Below, one piece after another: positions 1 to 6,506 of a stretch of DNA of 6,988 nucleotides. Both the position numbers and the translations under genes were made by a program. Under the pieces are notes generated by a model. That model was not told where the DNA came from, made no database searches, and was given only the letters and a program-made list of their open reading frames with translations. The stretch's first letter is position 1, and each line of letters opens with the position of its first letter. Origin of the DNA: CAYNRG01 sp047973125. Its GTDB lineage: Bacteria > Bacillota_I > Bacilli_A > Erysipelotrichales > Erysipelotrichaceae. Location: assembly GCA_047973125.1 (NCBI GenBank), contig JBKEBK010000014.1, forward strand, positions 1 to 6,988, written 5' to 3'.

Positions 1-763
1 ATGTGTAAATTGTTTGATCAGGTTCACCAACAACCAGTACTGAACTATTATCTAGTGCTAACATTCTTACAATATCAAACTGAATTTTATTAACATCTTG
101 AAATTCATCTACAAGGATATATTTAAAGCGTCTAGACCATTTTTGAGCAACTGCTGGATAATTTTTTAATATTTTTTCAGTATAAACCAGTAAATCATCA
201 AAATCTAAGGCATTTAATTTTAACTGTCTTTTACAATAATACTCATAAATTCTTGCCTTTTCCTCTAATATTGAAAAACCATATGCTTGTTTTAAGGCAT
301 CACAACAAGAAATCTTTGAATTTTTATTATTTGAAATATATGATATTAAATCATAGTCATTAAAAGCTCCTTTTTCAATATTTAAAACCTTATAAGCTTC
401 TTTTAATATTGTTTTTTGATCATCATTATCCATTATATTAAAAGTTTTTTCCATATTTAATACATGAATATCTTCTCTTAAAATTCTTACACAAAGCGAA
501 TGGATAGTCGAAATAAAAGGACTTTTAACATGTGATGGTAAAAAAGATGCCACTCTCTCTTTCATCTCATTTGCTGCCTTATTAGTAAATGTAATCGCTA
601 AAATAGATGTAGGGTCATAACCTTTATTCAGTATTAAATGAGCAATCCTTACTGTTAAAACCCTAGTTTTACCACTTCCAGCTCCTGCTATTATCCTTAA
701 ATATTTCTTTTCTGATAAAACAGCCTCTTTTTGACTAGGGTTTAATTGATCCAGTAAATTCAT
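1..763 (-). CDS. pcrA: ATP-dependent DNA helicase PcrA/UvrD, N-terminal part (runs off left edge)
   Basis: Superfamily 1A 3'-5' DNA helicase, a motor for nucleotide excision repair, replication restart and removal of recombinase from DNA in the cytoplasm. Reading the minus strand from the ATG at 763 gives 254 uninterrupted codons plus one base. The N-terminal motifs appear in order: Q motif LNPSQ (Q11), Walker A GAGSGKT (27-33, K32), motif Ia TFTNKAANEM (58-67), Ib TIHSL (86-90), Walker B VDEFQDVN (218-225, D219/E220) and motif III VVGEPDQTIYT (244-254, Q250). The window ends inside motif III, so domains 1B and 1A are covered and 2A/2B lie outside. A GAGGT Shine-Dalgarno at 771-775 sits seven bases from the ATG. 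Motif III has Glu where the family usually has Asp (VGD). Family assignment is firm. PcrA rather than UvrD or Rep is chosen from the probable Gram-positive host. Confidence 0.95.
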   Translation of the reverse strand, partial: MNLLDQLNPSQKEAVLSEKKYLRIIAGAGSGKTRVLTVRIAHLILNKGYDPTSILAITFTNKAANEMKERVASFLPSHVKSPFISTIHSLCVRILREDIHVLNMEKTFNIMDNDDQKTILKEAYKVLNIEKGAFNDYDLISYISNNKNSKISCCDALKQAYGFSILEEKARIYEYYCKRQLKLNALDFDDLLVYTEKILKNYPAVAQKWSRRFKYILVDEFQDVNKIQFDIVRMLALDNSSVLVVGEPDQTIYT

Positions 764-789
764 TGTCTATACCTCACTTTTATTATTTC

Positions 790-795
790 ATTATA
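790..795 (-). promoter_or_regulatory. Probable sigma-A -10 element for pcrA
   Basis: On the minus strand a perfect TATAAT lies 26 bases before the pcrA ATG. This leaves a short untranslated leader that contains the GAGGT ribosome site. No good -35 hexamer is seen at 16-18 bases, where the sequence is close to TAGCAT. The assignment rests on the -10 match and its distance to the gene. Confidence 0.5.
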
Positions 796-813
796 CAGAA
801 AATTATAAAACAA

Positions 814-822
814 TGCTATAAT
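814..822 (+). promoter_or_regulatory. Extended -10 promoter for the methyltransferase/pseudouridine synthase/carboxypeptidase operon
   Basis: TGCTATAAT is a perfect extended -10 (TGn-TATAAT). It ends 27 bases before the ATG at 850, predicting a leader of about 20 bases that carries the AAGGAG ribosome site (838-843). A -35 is poor (TACAGA at 794-799, 17-base spacer), as is common for extended -10 promoters. It faces away from the pcrA promoter, and its would-be -35 region overlaps the pcrA -10 at 790-795, so RNA polymerase may bind the two promoters competitively. Confidence 0.6.
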
Positions 823-849
823 TAATATAGATATTACAAGGAGTACAAC

Positions 850-1722
850 ATGAGAAAGTATACAACAAAATGGAAAGACTATGAATGCTTAGATGCTGGT
901 AATGGTGAAAAACTTGAAAGATGGAAAGACATTATCTTAAGAAGACCAGATCCTCAAGCTATATGGGATAGTAATAAATCACATAACTGGAATAGTTGTG
1001 ATGCCATTTATCACCGCTCAAATAAAGGTGGCGGTAAATGGGATTTTAAATCAAATATTCCATCATTTTGGACAATTGAATATAACGATTTAACATTTAA
1101 AGTATCACCAACCGGATTTAAACACACCGGACTTTTCCCAGAGCAAGCCGTTAACTGGGATTGGATGAGTGATAAAATAAGATCAGCAAACAAAGAAATA
1201 AGAGTTCTAAATCTTTTTGCATATACCGGTGGTGCAACCATGGCTTGCAGCAAGGCAGGAGCTGCTGAAGTTGTTCATGTTGATGCATCTAAAGGAATGG
1301 TTAGCTGGGCCAAAGAAAATATGAAGTTATGTAAACTTGAAAATAATAAAATTAGATTTATAGTTGATGATGTTTTAAAGTTTGTTCAAAGAGAAAAAAG
1401 ACGTGGAAATACATATCATGCAATTGTAATGGATCCACCATCTTATGGTCGAGGTCCCCAAAATGAGATGTGGAAGTTAGAAGATCATTTAACAATTTTA
1501 ATTGATGAATGTTTAAAAATATTAGACAAGGATGCTATTTTCTTCTTAGTAAATTCCTATACTACAGGCTTCTCTAGTATTACTCTTGAAAATATTTTAA
1601 ATAAAACAATCTTAAAAAAATATAATAATGGATCAATTGAAGCAGGAGAAATTTGCTTGCCTATTACAAAAGATAATATGCTACTTCCTTGTGGAATTTA
1701 TGGAAAATGGTCAAAAGAATGA
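850..1722 (+). CDS. Class I SAM-dependent methyltransferase, RlmI-like (COG1092 type)
   Basis: 290-aa cytoplasmic methyltransferase of the RlmI/RlmK C-terminal domain family, whose known members methylate 23S rRNA. The start ATG is preceded by AAGGAG (838-843) at six bases. Residues 1-85 form a family-specific N-terminal region without an obvious PUA domain. GLFPEQ (94-99) leads into the Rossmann fold: motif I VLNLFAYTGGAT (119-130) binds SAM, HVDASKG (143-149) holds the acidic ribose contact, VDDVLKF (172-178) is the next acidic loop, and MDPPSYGRGP (194-203) is the catalytic/substrate motif. RlmI itself makes m5C1962, but the lack of an N-terminal PUA domain means the substrate cannot be read from sequence. 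The gene overlaps the downstream pseudouridine synthase by ATGA, so both modify RNA from one transcript. Family certain, exact target unknown. Confidence 0.9.
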   Translation: MRKYTTKWKDYECLDAGNGEKLERWKDIILRRPDPQAIWDSNKSHNWNSCDAIYHRSNKGGGKWDFKSNIPSFWTIEYNDLTFKVSPTGFKHTGLFPEQAVNWDWMSDKIRSANKEIRVLNLFAYTGGATMACSKAGAAEVVHVDASKGMVSWAKENMKLCKLENNKIRFIVDDVLKFVQREKRRGNTYHAIVMDPPSYGRGPQNEMWKLEDHLTILIDECLKILDKDAIFFLVNSYTTGFSSITLENILNKTILKKYNNGSIEAGEICLPITKDNMLLPCGIYGKWSKE

Positions 1723-2390
1723 TCAAGGTAATATTTGAAGATAACCATCTTTTAGTAGTAGAGAAACCAGTAAATATACCTGTTCAACTTGATCAAACAC
1801 AGGATGAAGATCTATTATCAATATTAAAAAACTATATTAAAGAAAAATATAAAAAGCCCGGTAATGTCTATCTTGGTTTAATTCACAGGTTAGATCGACC
1901 AGTTGGTGGTGTGATGGTGTTTGCAAAAACTTCTAAGGCAGCCTCAAGACTATCAGATCAGCTAAGACGTAAAGTTATAAAAAAAGAATATCACGCAATT
2001 GTAGAGTCCTCAAATTTAAAGACAAAGGATACTCTAATTGATAACTTAATTAAAGATGAAAAAACTAATATGGTTAGAGTATCAAATAGTCCAAAAGCAA
2101 AAAAAGCTATTCTACATTACAATGTAGTTAGTATAAAAAATAATTTATCACTAGTTAAAATAGAATTAGAAACTGGAAGATCACATCAAATTAGAGTACA
2201 ATTTGCATCAAGAAATGCTCCACTTTTAAATGATCAAAGATATAATAAAAATGCAACAGTCAATAACCAAATTGCTCTTTGGGCAACTTGCTTAACACTA
2301 GAGCATCCAACAAGTAAAGAAACAATGACATTCTACTCAGATTTACCAATGAAAAAACCATGGAATATATTTAAGGAGGAAAAATTATGA
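1719..2390 (+). CDS. RluA-family pseudouridine synthase (short form, no S4 domain)
   Basis: 223-aa enzyme predicted to isomerise uridine to pseudouridine in rRNA or tRNA. The catalytic loop is GLIHRLDRPVGGVMVFAKT (53-71), with Asp59 of HRLDR as nucleophile. The second signature ETGRSHQIRVQF (151-162) and the DQRY segment (172-175) complete the RluA fold. RluC/RluD-type proteins of about 300 residues carry an N-terminal S4 RNA-binding domain, which is absent here, so this is the compact branch. An ATG start at 1719 is chosen because MIKVIFEDNHLLVVEKP is the usual family N-terminus and ATGA overlaps the upstream stop. An in-frame TTG at 1689 would add ten residues with no family match. No strong ribosome site precedes 1719, so translation is probably coupled to the methyltransferase. 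Specificity (which uridine) cannot be assigned. Confidence 0.9.
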   Translation: MIKVIFEDNHLLVVEKPVNIPVQLDQTQDEDLLSILKNYIKEKYKKPGNVYLGLIHRLDRPVGGVMVFAKTSKAASRLSDQLRRKVIKKEYHAIVESSNLKTKDTLIDNLIKDEKTNMVRVSNSPKAKKAILHYNVVSIKNNLSLVKIELETGRSHQIRVQFASRNAPLLNDQRYNKNATVNNQIALWATCLTLEHPTSKETMTFYSDLPMKKPWNIFKEEKL

Positions 2391-3529
2391 TTAATAAAAT
2401 TAAAGAAAAATTTAAATCGATAAACAAAGGAAAAAAAATTAAGAAGACTGGATTACATCTTATATTGGCAGTAGTCCTACTTTTTGTTGCTCTAATACAA
2501 GTGCCATCGATGTTAGATACTAAGTCACTAAAAGGACTTGGCTACTCAACCATTCAAATTAAAGAGATTCGAAAACAAAATCTTAAAAATCCAATTTTAA
2601 AAAACAAATATTATTCGATAAACCTTGCATCATCTATTGAAACAAAGACATTAAAAAAAGAATATCTAGAATTATATGTTGTAACCGAGTCTTTAAAAGA
2701 AAAAGATTTTCTATTGTATGATCGCTTAATTGAAAAAGGATATAAAAAAGAGGTAATTGTAACCTTATTCGATAAATTGAAATTTTATGAAATCACTCCC
2801 CTATTAGTATTTGATTATCAAAGTAGCATAACACCATATATTGAAGATGCTCTTGCAAATTCAAGTACTAACTCTGAAGATAACTTTACATTATCTAATA
2901 CTTATGGTGGTTTTTATACGAATATTGAAAACACTAAAAACGAGGGTAATTACGATATGTTGGTAAATAAGCAATATACCCTTTCATCAAGTTATACACC
3001 AGCTACACTCTCTGATATTAACGTTCGTTATGCATCATCAGGAGTACAACTTGATGCTGGAGCTGCTGATGGTTTAAAAGATTTATGTGAAGTAACAAGA
3101 GAATTAGGACTTGTAATCTATGCATCAGGTGGATTTAGATCATACGATAAACAAAAAGAAGCCTATGATCGCTACCTTGAAGCCTATGGTGAAGAAGAAG
3201 CTGATAAGCTAAGCTCAAGAGCAGGTCATTCTGAACATCAAACAGGATTAACCGTAGACTTAGCAGCAGGTGGAGAAAGTAAAGACATCGCATCATTTGA
3301 AGAAACTCCAGAATTTACATGGTTAATTGAAAATGCTGCAAATCATGGCTGGATTTTAAGATATCCAAAGGGAAAAGAAGCAATAACTGGATATGATTAT
3401 GAGCCATGGCATTTTAGATATGTTGGCACAGATTTAGCTCAAAAGGTATTCAATTCAAAATTGACTTATGATGAATACTATATGTTATATCTATTACCAC
3501 AAGAACAAGCAAAAGAAGAAACTAAATAA
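2387..3529 (+). CDS. VanY-type D-alanyl-D-alanine carboxypeptidase (peptidase M15B), membrane-anchored
   Basis: 380-aa zinc D,D-carboxypeptidase expected to remove the terminal D-Ala from peptidoglycan stem peptides outside the membrane. A Lys-rich cytoplasmic start (residues 1-20) is followed by one membrane segment (about 22-41), a helical extracellular region with two GY-type repeats (47-65 and 114-131), a Ser/Thr/Asn-rich linker (155-205) and the catalytic domain (about 208-360). Visible motifs are SGGFRSY (247-253), the zinc site SEHQTGLTVD (H284, D291) and EPWHFRYVG (catalytic E339, zinc ligand H342). The stretch GWILRYPKGKEAITGY (321-336) is typical of VanY. An unusually strong AAGGAGGA (2373-2380) lies six bases before the ATG, which overlaps the upstream TGA. 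No vanA/vanH/vanX neighbours are present, so a housekeeping wall role is more likely than glycopeptide resistance. Confidence 0.93.
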   Translation: MINKIKEKFKSINKGKKIKKTGLHLILAVVLLFVALIQVPSMLDTKSLKGLGYSTIQIKEIRKQNLKNPILKNKYYSINLASSIETKTLKKEYLELYVVTESLKEKDFLLYDRLIEKGYKKEVIVTLFDKLKFYEITPLLVFDYQSSITPYIEDALANSSTNSEDNFTLSNTYGGFYTNIENTKNEGNYDMLVNKQYTLSSSYTPATLSDINVRYASSGVQLDAGAADGLKDLCEVTRELGLVIYASGGFRSYDKQKEAYDRYLEAYGEEEADKLSSRAGHSEHQTGLTVDLAAGGESKDIASFEETPEFTWLIENAANHGWILRYPKGKEAITGYDYEPWHFRYVGTDLAQKVFNSKLTYDEYYMLYLLPQEQAKEETK

Positions 3530-3537
3530 CACCTAAT

Positions 3538-3577
3538 ATAAAAATGGCACTTCAATAGTATTGCCATTTTTATTTTA
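3538..3577 (+). terminator. Rho-independent terminator after the carboxypeptidase gene
   Basis: A perfect 12-bp stem, ATAAAAATGGCA (3538-3549) paired with TGCCATTTTTAT (3562-3573), has a 12-base loop and is followed by TTTATAATTT. The A-run on the left arm means it could also work for transcripts coming from the right. It sits eight bases after the stop codon and closes the first operon. Confidence 0.85.
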
Positions 3578-3639
3578 TAATTTAAGTAAATAAGTGTTTT
3601 TTAAAATCATTAAGATACTAAGAGTTTAGGTTTATTGAC

Positions 3640-3668
3640 TTGCTCAAAAGTATTTTTTTTAGTAAAAT
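3640..3668 (+). promoter_or_regulatory. Probable promoter of the patatin/glycosyltransferase operon
   Basis: TTGCTC (3640-3645) and TAAAAT (3663-3668) are separated by exactly 17 bases. A near-consensus TTGACT at 3635-3640 would be 22 bases away, too far for the same -10. The predicted start of transcription is about 18 bases before the ATG at 3693, leaving room for the AGAGGTG ribosome site. The rest of the 163-bp intergenic stretch shows only the upstream terminator. Confidence 0.5.
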
Positions 3669-3692
3669 ATTATTTAAGAGTAGAGGTGTAAA

Positions 3693-4547
3693 ATGAATAA
3701 AATTGGATTGGTACTTGAAGGCGGTGGAATGCGTGGAGCTTATACTGCAGGAGCACTAGCTTGGCTTATAGATAATAATGTAGTTTTTGACTATCATGTT
3801 GGAATTTCTGCTGGAGCAGTTCATGTTTATAGCTACTTGTTAAAAAACAAAACTTTTCTACATGATATATCAGTTTCATATATGAGTGATAAAAGAAACG
3901 TCGGTCTAACACCATTTTTAAAAGAGCGCAGGTATGTTGGTTATGATTATATGTTTGATGACTTACTAAGTAAGCAATTAAACTTTGATATAAAACCACT
4001 AAAAAAGTCTAAAGTAAAAAGTGAAATTGGTATCTATGATTTAAATAAATGTGAAACTATCTTTTTTAGCACAGATGAATTAGATGATAATTTAAAAATG
4101 ATTAAAGCAGCCTGTACACTTCCAATTGCTGGAAGAATAATTGATTATAAGAATCATCGCTTTTTAGATGGTGGTATATCAGTTATGATTCCAATTGAAA
4201 GAAGTATTGAACAGGGAAATAATAAACACTTAATTATTATTACAAAACCTGAGGGCTATATAAGAAAAGCAGCCGGATCATTTATGAGATGGATAATGAA
4301 ATTAAACTATAAAAATTATCCTAAAATGATTGAACATTATACAAATCGTCATCTTTCTTATAATAATCAAATGAGTATTATTGATGAACTATCTAAGAAA
4401 AATGAAGCTTTACTAATAAGACCAAGCATTACAATTCCAGTCAAAAGATTTAGCGGAGACCCTGATAACTTAGAGAAACTTTATAATTTGGGTTATAGAG
4501 ATATGGAAAATAAAAAAGAAGAAATACTTAGTTTCATGAAAAAATAA
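3693..4547 (+). CDS. Patatin-like phospholipase (YjjU/RssA-type)
   Basis: 284-aa predicted acyl hydrolase with a Ser-Asp dyad, acting on phospholipid or other acyl esters, probably at the cytoplasmic face of the membrane because no signal peptide is seen. The oxyanion-hole loop EGGGMRG (9-15) starts right after the first strand. The nucleophile elbow is GISAG (37-41, Ser39), and the dyad aspartate is Asp159 in LDGG (158-161). The C-terminal third (from about 190) is basic and helical, as in YjjU-like proteins. AGAGGTG (3682-3688) lies four bases before the ATG. The DGG motif continues as ISVMIPI, whereas many relatives have a second Asp at the position of Val164. All catalytic residues remain. 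The glycosyltransferase gene begins 23 bp downstream with no terminator between, so they are probably co-transcribed. The physiological substrate is unknown. Confidence 0.9.
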   Translation: MNKIGLVLEGGGMRGAYTAGALAWLIDNNVVFDYHVGISAGAVHVYSYLLKNKTFLHDISVSYMSDKRNVGLTPFLKERRYVGYDYMFDDLLSKQLNFDIKPLKKSKVKSEIGIYDLNKCETIFFSTDELDDNLKMIKAACTLPIAGRIIDYKNHRFLDGGISVMIPIERSIEQGNNKHLIIITKPEGYIRKAAGSFMRWIMKLNYKNYPKMIEHYTNRHLSYNNQMSIIDELSKKNEALLIRPSITIPVKRFSGDPDNLEKLYNLGYRDMENKKEEILSFMKK

Positions 4548-4570
4548 ATAATCATTCAAAGAGGTAAATT

Positions 4571-6412
4571 ATGAATAAAATTAGTTTAGAAATATTTAAA
4601 AACGAAGAATTAATAATGCTATTATTATCAACAGTTATAATATTTATAGCATTATTTTTAATTTTTAAAATTCCGTTTTTTAAAAGAAAAAAAGAATACT
4701 TCCTTATCACATTTATAACCTTAGTATTCTCTTTAGTAACCTTTACAAAACTTGGAACAACCAACTATCCCAAGACATTTTGGCAAGCAAAAGAAGACAA
4801 TGAAAACTTTGTACTAGAAGTAGTATCTGAAGATACAAAATTTGATCAAATTTATGTTATTGGTGGTGAAGGTGATAATAATGCACTTGACTCAGGTTAT
4901 CAGGTTTGGTTCAATGATATTACAATCTCTGGAAGTAATGATTTAAAAACATGGGAAAATATAACTACCTTAAGTAATAAAAGTGATTATCTTGGATGGT
5001 TCTTAATTGAAGGTGATTATAACTATAAATACTTATCATTTGATATACCATCTTTTAGAAGCGTAATTCATGAGTTTGGAATTAAGCAAAAAAATAGTGA
5101 TGAATTTTTAGATTTAAAATTAATCAGCTATAACAGCAAAGAAAACACTTATTCGCCAGAGTTTATATTTGATGAAACAGATACAATTCCCACAGTGCTA
5201 TCAAGCAATAATACATCTTACTTTGATGAAATTTATCATGCGAGAAATGCCTTAGAGATTGCTAATAATCAAGATATGTACGCTTCAGTTCATCCACTTT
5301 TAGGAACTACGATAATGTCTTTAGGTATTAAAGTATTTGGTATGAACCCCTTTGGTTGGAGATTTATGGGAGCATTATTTGGTGTACTAATTATTCCAAT
5401 GTTTTATGCTCTTGCAAGAAAGCTATTCAACAATAATGCCGCAACATTTGCCAGTGCCCTTCTTGCTTTTGACTTTATGACACTTACTACATCAAGAATT
5501 GCCACCCTTGAGCCATTTAGTATTTTCTTCATCTTACTGATGACTTATTATATGGTTTGTTATTTAAAGTTAAACTTTGATGCTCCATTAAAAAAACTTT
5601 TGCTTCCACTTTTATGCTCAGGTATTGCAATGGGACTTGCAATTGCAACAAAGTGGACAGGAGTTTATGCTGCAGTAGGTTTAGGCATACTCTTCTTTAT
5701 CCACTTCTATAAACAACTAAAGCTTATTAACTTTAACACTAAACATGAAAACTATAAAAAAGGTATAAAGATTATATTATACTGCTTCTTATTCTTCATC
5801 TTTATACCACTTGCTATATATTGTATTTCTTACATCCCAACAAGGGTTTGGAAAAATGATACATGGAGCATAGAAAATGTCTATACCCATTCTATATACA
5901 TGTATAATTATCACGCTAATTTACAAGCAACTCACCCATATCAAAGCACATGGTATCAATGGCTATTCGATATTCAACCAATATGGTATTTCATTTATAG
6001 AATTGAAGATACTTTTGCATATTCTATTTCATGCTTTAATAATCCACTTATCAGTTGGACTGGGGTTATATCAATTATTTATACAATTTATTCAAGTATC
6101 AAAGAAAAAACAAATAGTTCAATATTTATTATAATTTGTTATTTATCAGCCCTTATTCCATGGGTTTTAGTTAGTAGATGTGTCTTCTCGTATCACTACT
6201 ACCCTGCACTACCATTCTTAATACTTGCAATTACCTATTTCTTTGAACAAATGAAAAAAAGATTTCCAATATTTAAAAATATTCAAACAATTTATTTAAT
6301 TCTAGTTATCTTATTATTTATTCTATTTCTTCCAGCAACAGCAGGATTTAAAACTACACTAGAATACTTAAATTTCTTATCATGGTTACCATCATGGTAC
6401 TTTGGAGCATAA
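4571..6412 (+). CDS. GT39/PMT-family membrane glycosyltransferase with N-terminal discoidin-like domain
   Basis: 613-aa polytopic enzyme related to protein O-mannosyltransferases, which use polyprenyl-phosphate sugars on the outer membrane face. AAAGAGGT (4558-4565) sits five bases before the ATG. Two membrane segments (about 14-34 and 43-59) flank a basic loop with KRKK (38-41). Residues 62-188 look like a discoidin (F5/8-C-like) beta domain, with ISGSNDLKTWENI (119-131) and VIHEFGIKQ (165-173). The PMT core follows: FDEIYHAR (218-225) with the catalytic Asp219-Glu220, HPLLG (241-245), FGMNPFGWRFMGALFGV (256-272), TSRIATLEPF (307-316), ATKWTG (359-364), a Trp-rich loop (424-475), and SRCVFSYHYYPALPF (535-549). 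About ten further hydrophobic segments are seen. The C-terminus LPSWYFG is typical of bacterial PMT. Sugar and acceptor cannot be read; polyprenyl-phosphate mannose and exported Ser/Thr proteins are the precedent. It ends the operon at the 6420 terminator. Confidence 0.88.
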   Translation: MNKISLEIFKNEELIMLLLSTVIIFIALFLIFKIPFFKRKKEYFLITFITLVFSLVTFTKLGTTNYPKTFWQAKEDNENFVLEVVSEDTKFDQIYVIGGEGDNNALDSGYQVWFNDITISGSNDLKTWENITTLSNKSDYLGWFLIEGDYNYKYLSFDIPSFRSVIHEFGIKQKNSDEFLDLKLISYNSKENTYSPEFIFDETDTIPTVLSSNNTSYFDEIYHARNALEIANNQDMYASVHPLLGTTIMSLGIKVFGMNPFGWRFMGALFGVLIIPMFYALARKLFNNNAATFASALLAFDFMTLTTSRIATLEPFSIFFILLMTYYMVCYLKLNFDAPLKKLLLPLLCSGIAMGLAIATKWTGVYAAVGLGILFFIHFYKQLKLINFNTKHENYKKGIKIILYCFLFFIFIPLAIYCISYIPTRVWKNDTWSIENVYTHSIYMYNYHANLQATHPYQSTWYQWLFDIQPIWYFIYRIEDTFAYSISCFNNPLISWTGVISIIYTIYSSIKEKTNSSIFIIICYLSALIPWVLVSRCVFSYHYYPALPFLILAITYFFEQMKKRFPIFKNIQTIYLILVILLFILFLPATAGFKTTLEYLNFLSWLPSWYFGA

Positions 6413-6419
6413 AATTTAT

Positions 6420-6456
6420 AAAGACGATTTATCAATAAGATAGATTGTCTTTTCTT
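6420..6456 (+). terminator. Rho-independent terminator after the PMT-type gene
   Basis: AAAGACGATTTATC (6420-6433) pairs with GATAGATTGTCTTT (6439-6452) through 14 pairs, two of them G-U wobbles, with a five-base AATAA loop. The run TTTTCTT follows. It lies eight bases after the stop codon. On the opposite strand the hairpin is followed by ATAAATTTT, so weak bidirectional function is possible. Confidence 0.85.
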
Positions 6457-6461
6457 ATGCG

Positions 6462-6506
6462 TTACTTCCTACTGAAATTTATATATTTATAATATGCTAC
6501 AATCAT
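6462..6506 (-). pseudogene. Possible 5' remnant of a gene: 14-codon frame with a strong ribosome site
   Basis: On the minus strand AGAGGTG (6513-6519) precedes an ATG at 6506 by six bases. This is the same ribosome-site form as the patatin gene at 3682-3688. The frame reads MIVAYYKYINFSRK and stops at TAA 6462-6464. A TATAAT lies upstream at 6600-6605 on the same strand. Such a well-formed start leading into only 14 codons suggests a gene cut off after its 5' end, or a leader peptide. The sequence is too short to assign to a family. Chance cannot be excluded in DNA this AT-rich. Confidence 0.25.
6495..6503 (+). promoter_or_regulatory. Possible extended -10 promoter upstream of the hsdS segment
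   Basis: TGCTACAAT is an extended -10 (TGn-TACAAT), one base from the TGCTATAAT at 814-822. A plain TATAAT lies just before it at 6488-6493. No -35 is recognisable. If active it would transcribe toward the hsdS segment with a leader of more than 100 bases and no associated start codon with a ribosome site. Confidence 0.25.

Noticed and set aside
1011..1253. 80-codon minus-strand frame inside the methyltransferase gene
   Set aside because: It is antisense to strongly conserved methyltransferase motifs and shows no recognisable domain.
1689..1718. TTG start extending the pseudouridine synthase by ten residues
   Set aside because: The extension does not match the family, and the ATG at 1719 gives the conserved N-terminus and a coupled ATGA overlap.
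2387..3529. Vancomycin resistance determinant
   Set aside because: VanY-type peptidases are common wall enzymes, and no vanH, vanA, vanX or VanRS-like genes are present.
3766..3999. 77-codon minus-strand frame inside the patatin gene
   Set aside because: It is antisense to the catalytic region of a clear gene and resembles no known family.
4552..4764. 70-codon minus-strand frame over the start of the PMT-type gene
   Set aside because: It is a shadow of the hydrophobic N-terminus; the plus strand has a proper ribosome site and family match.
5877..6134. 85-codon plus-strand frame inside the PMT-type gene
   Set aside because: It is an alternative frame of a membrane-protein gene, with hydrophobic content explained by the T-rich codons of the real gene.
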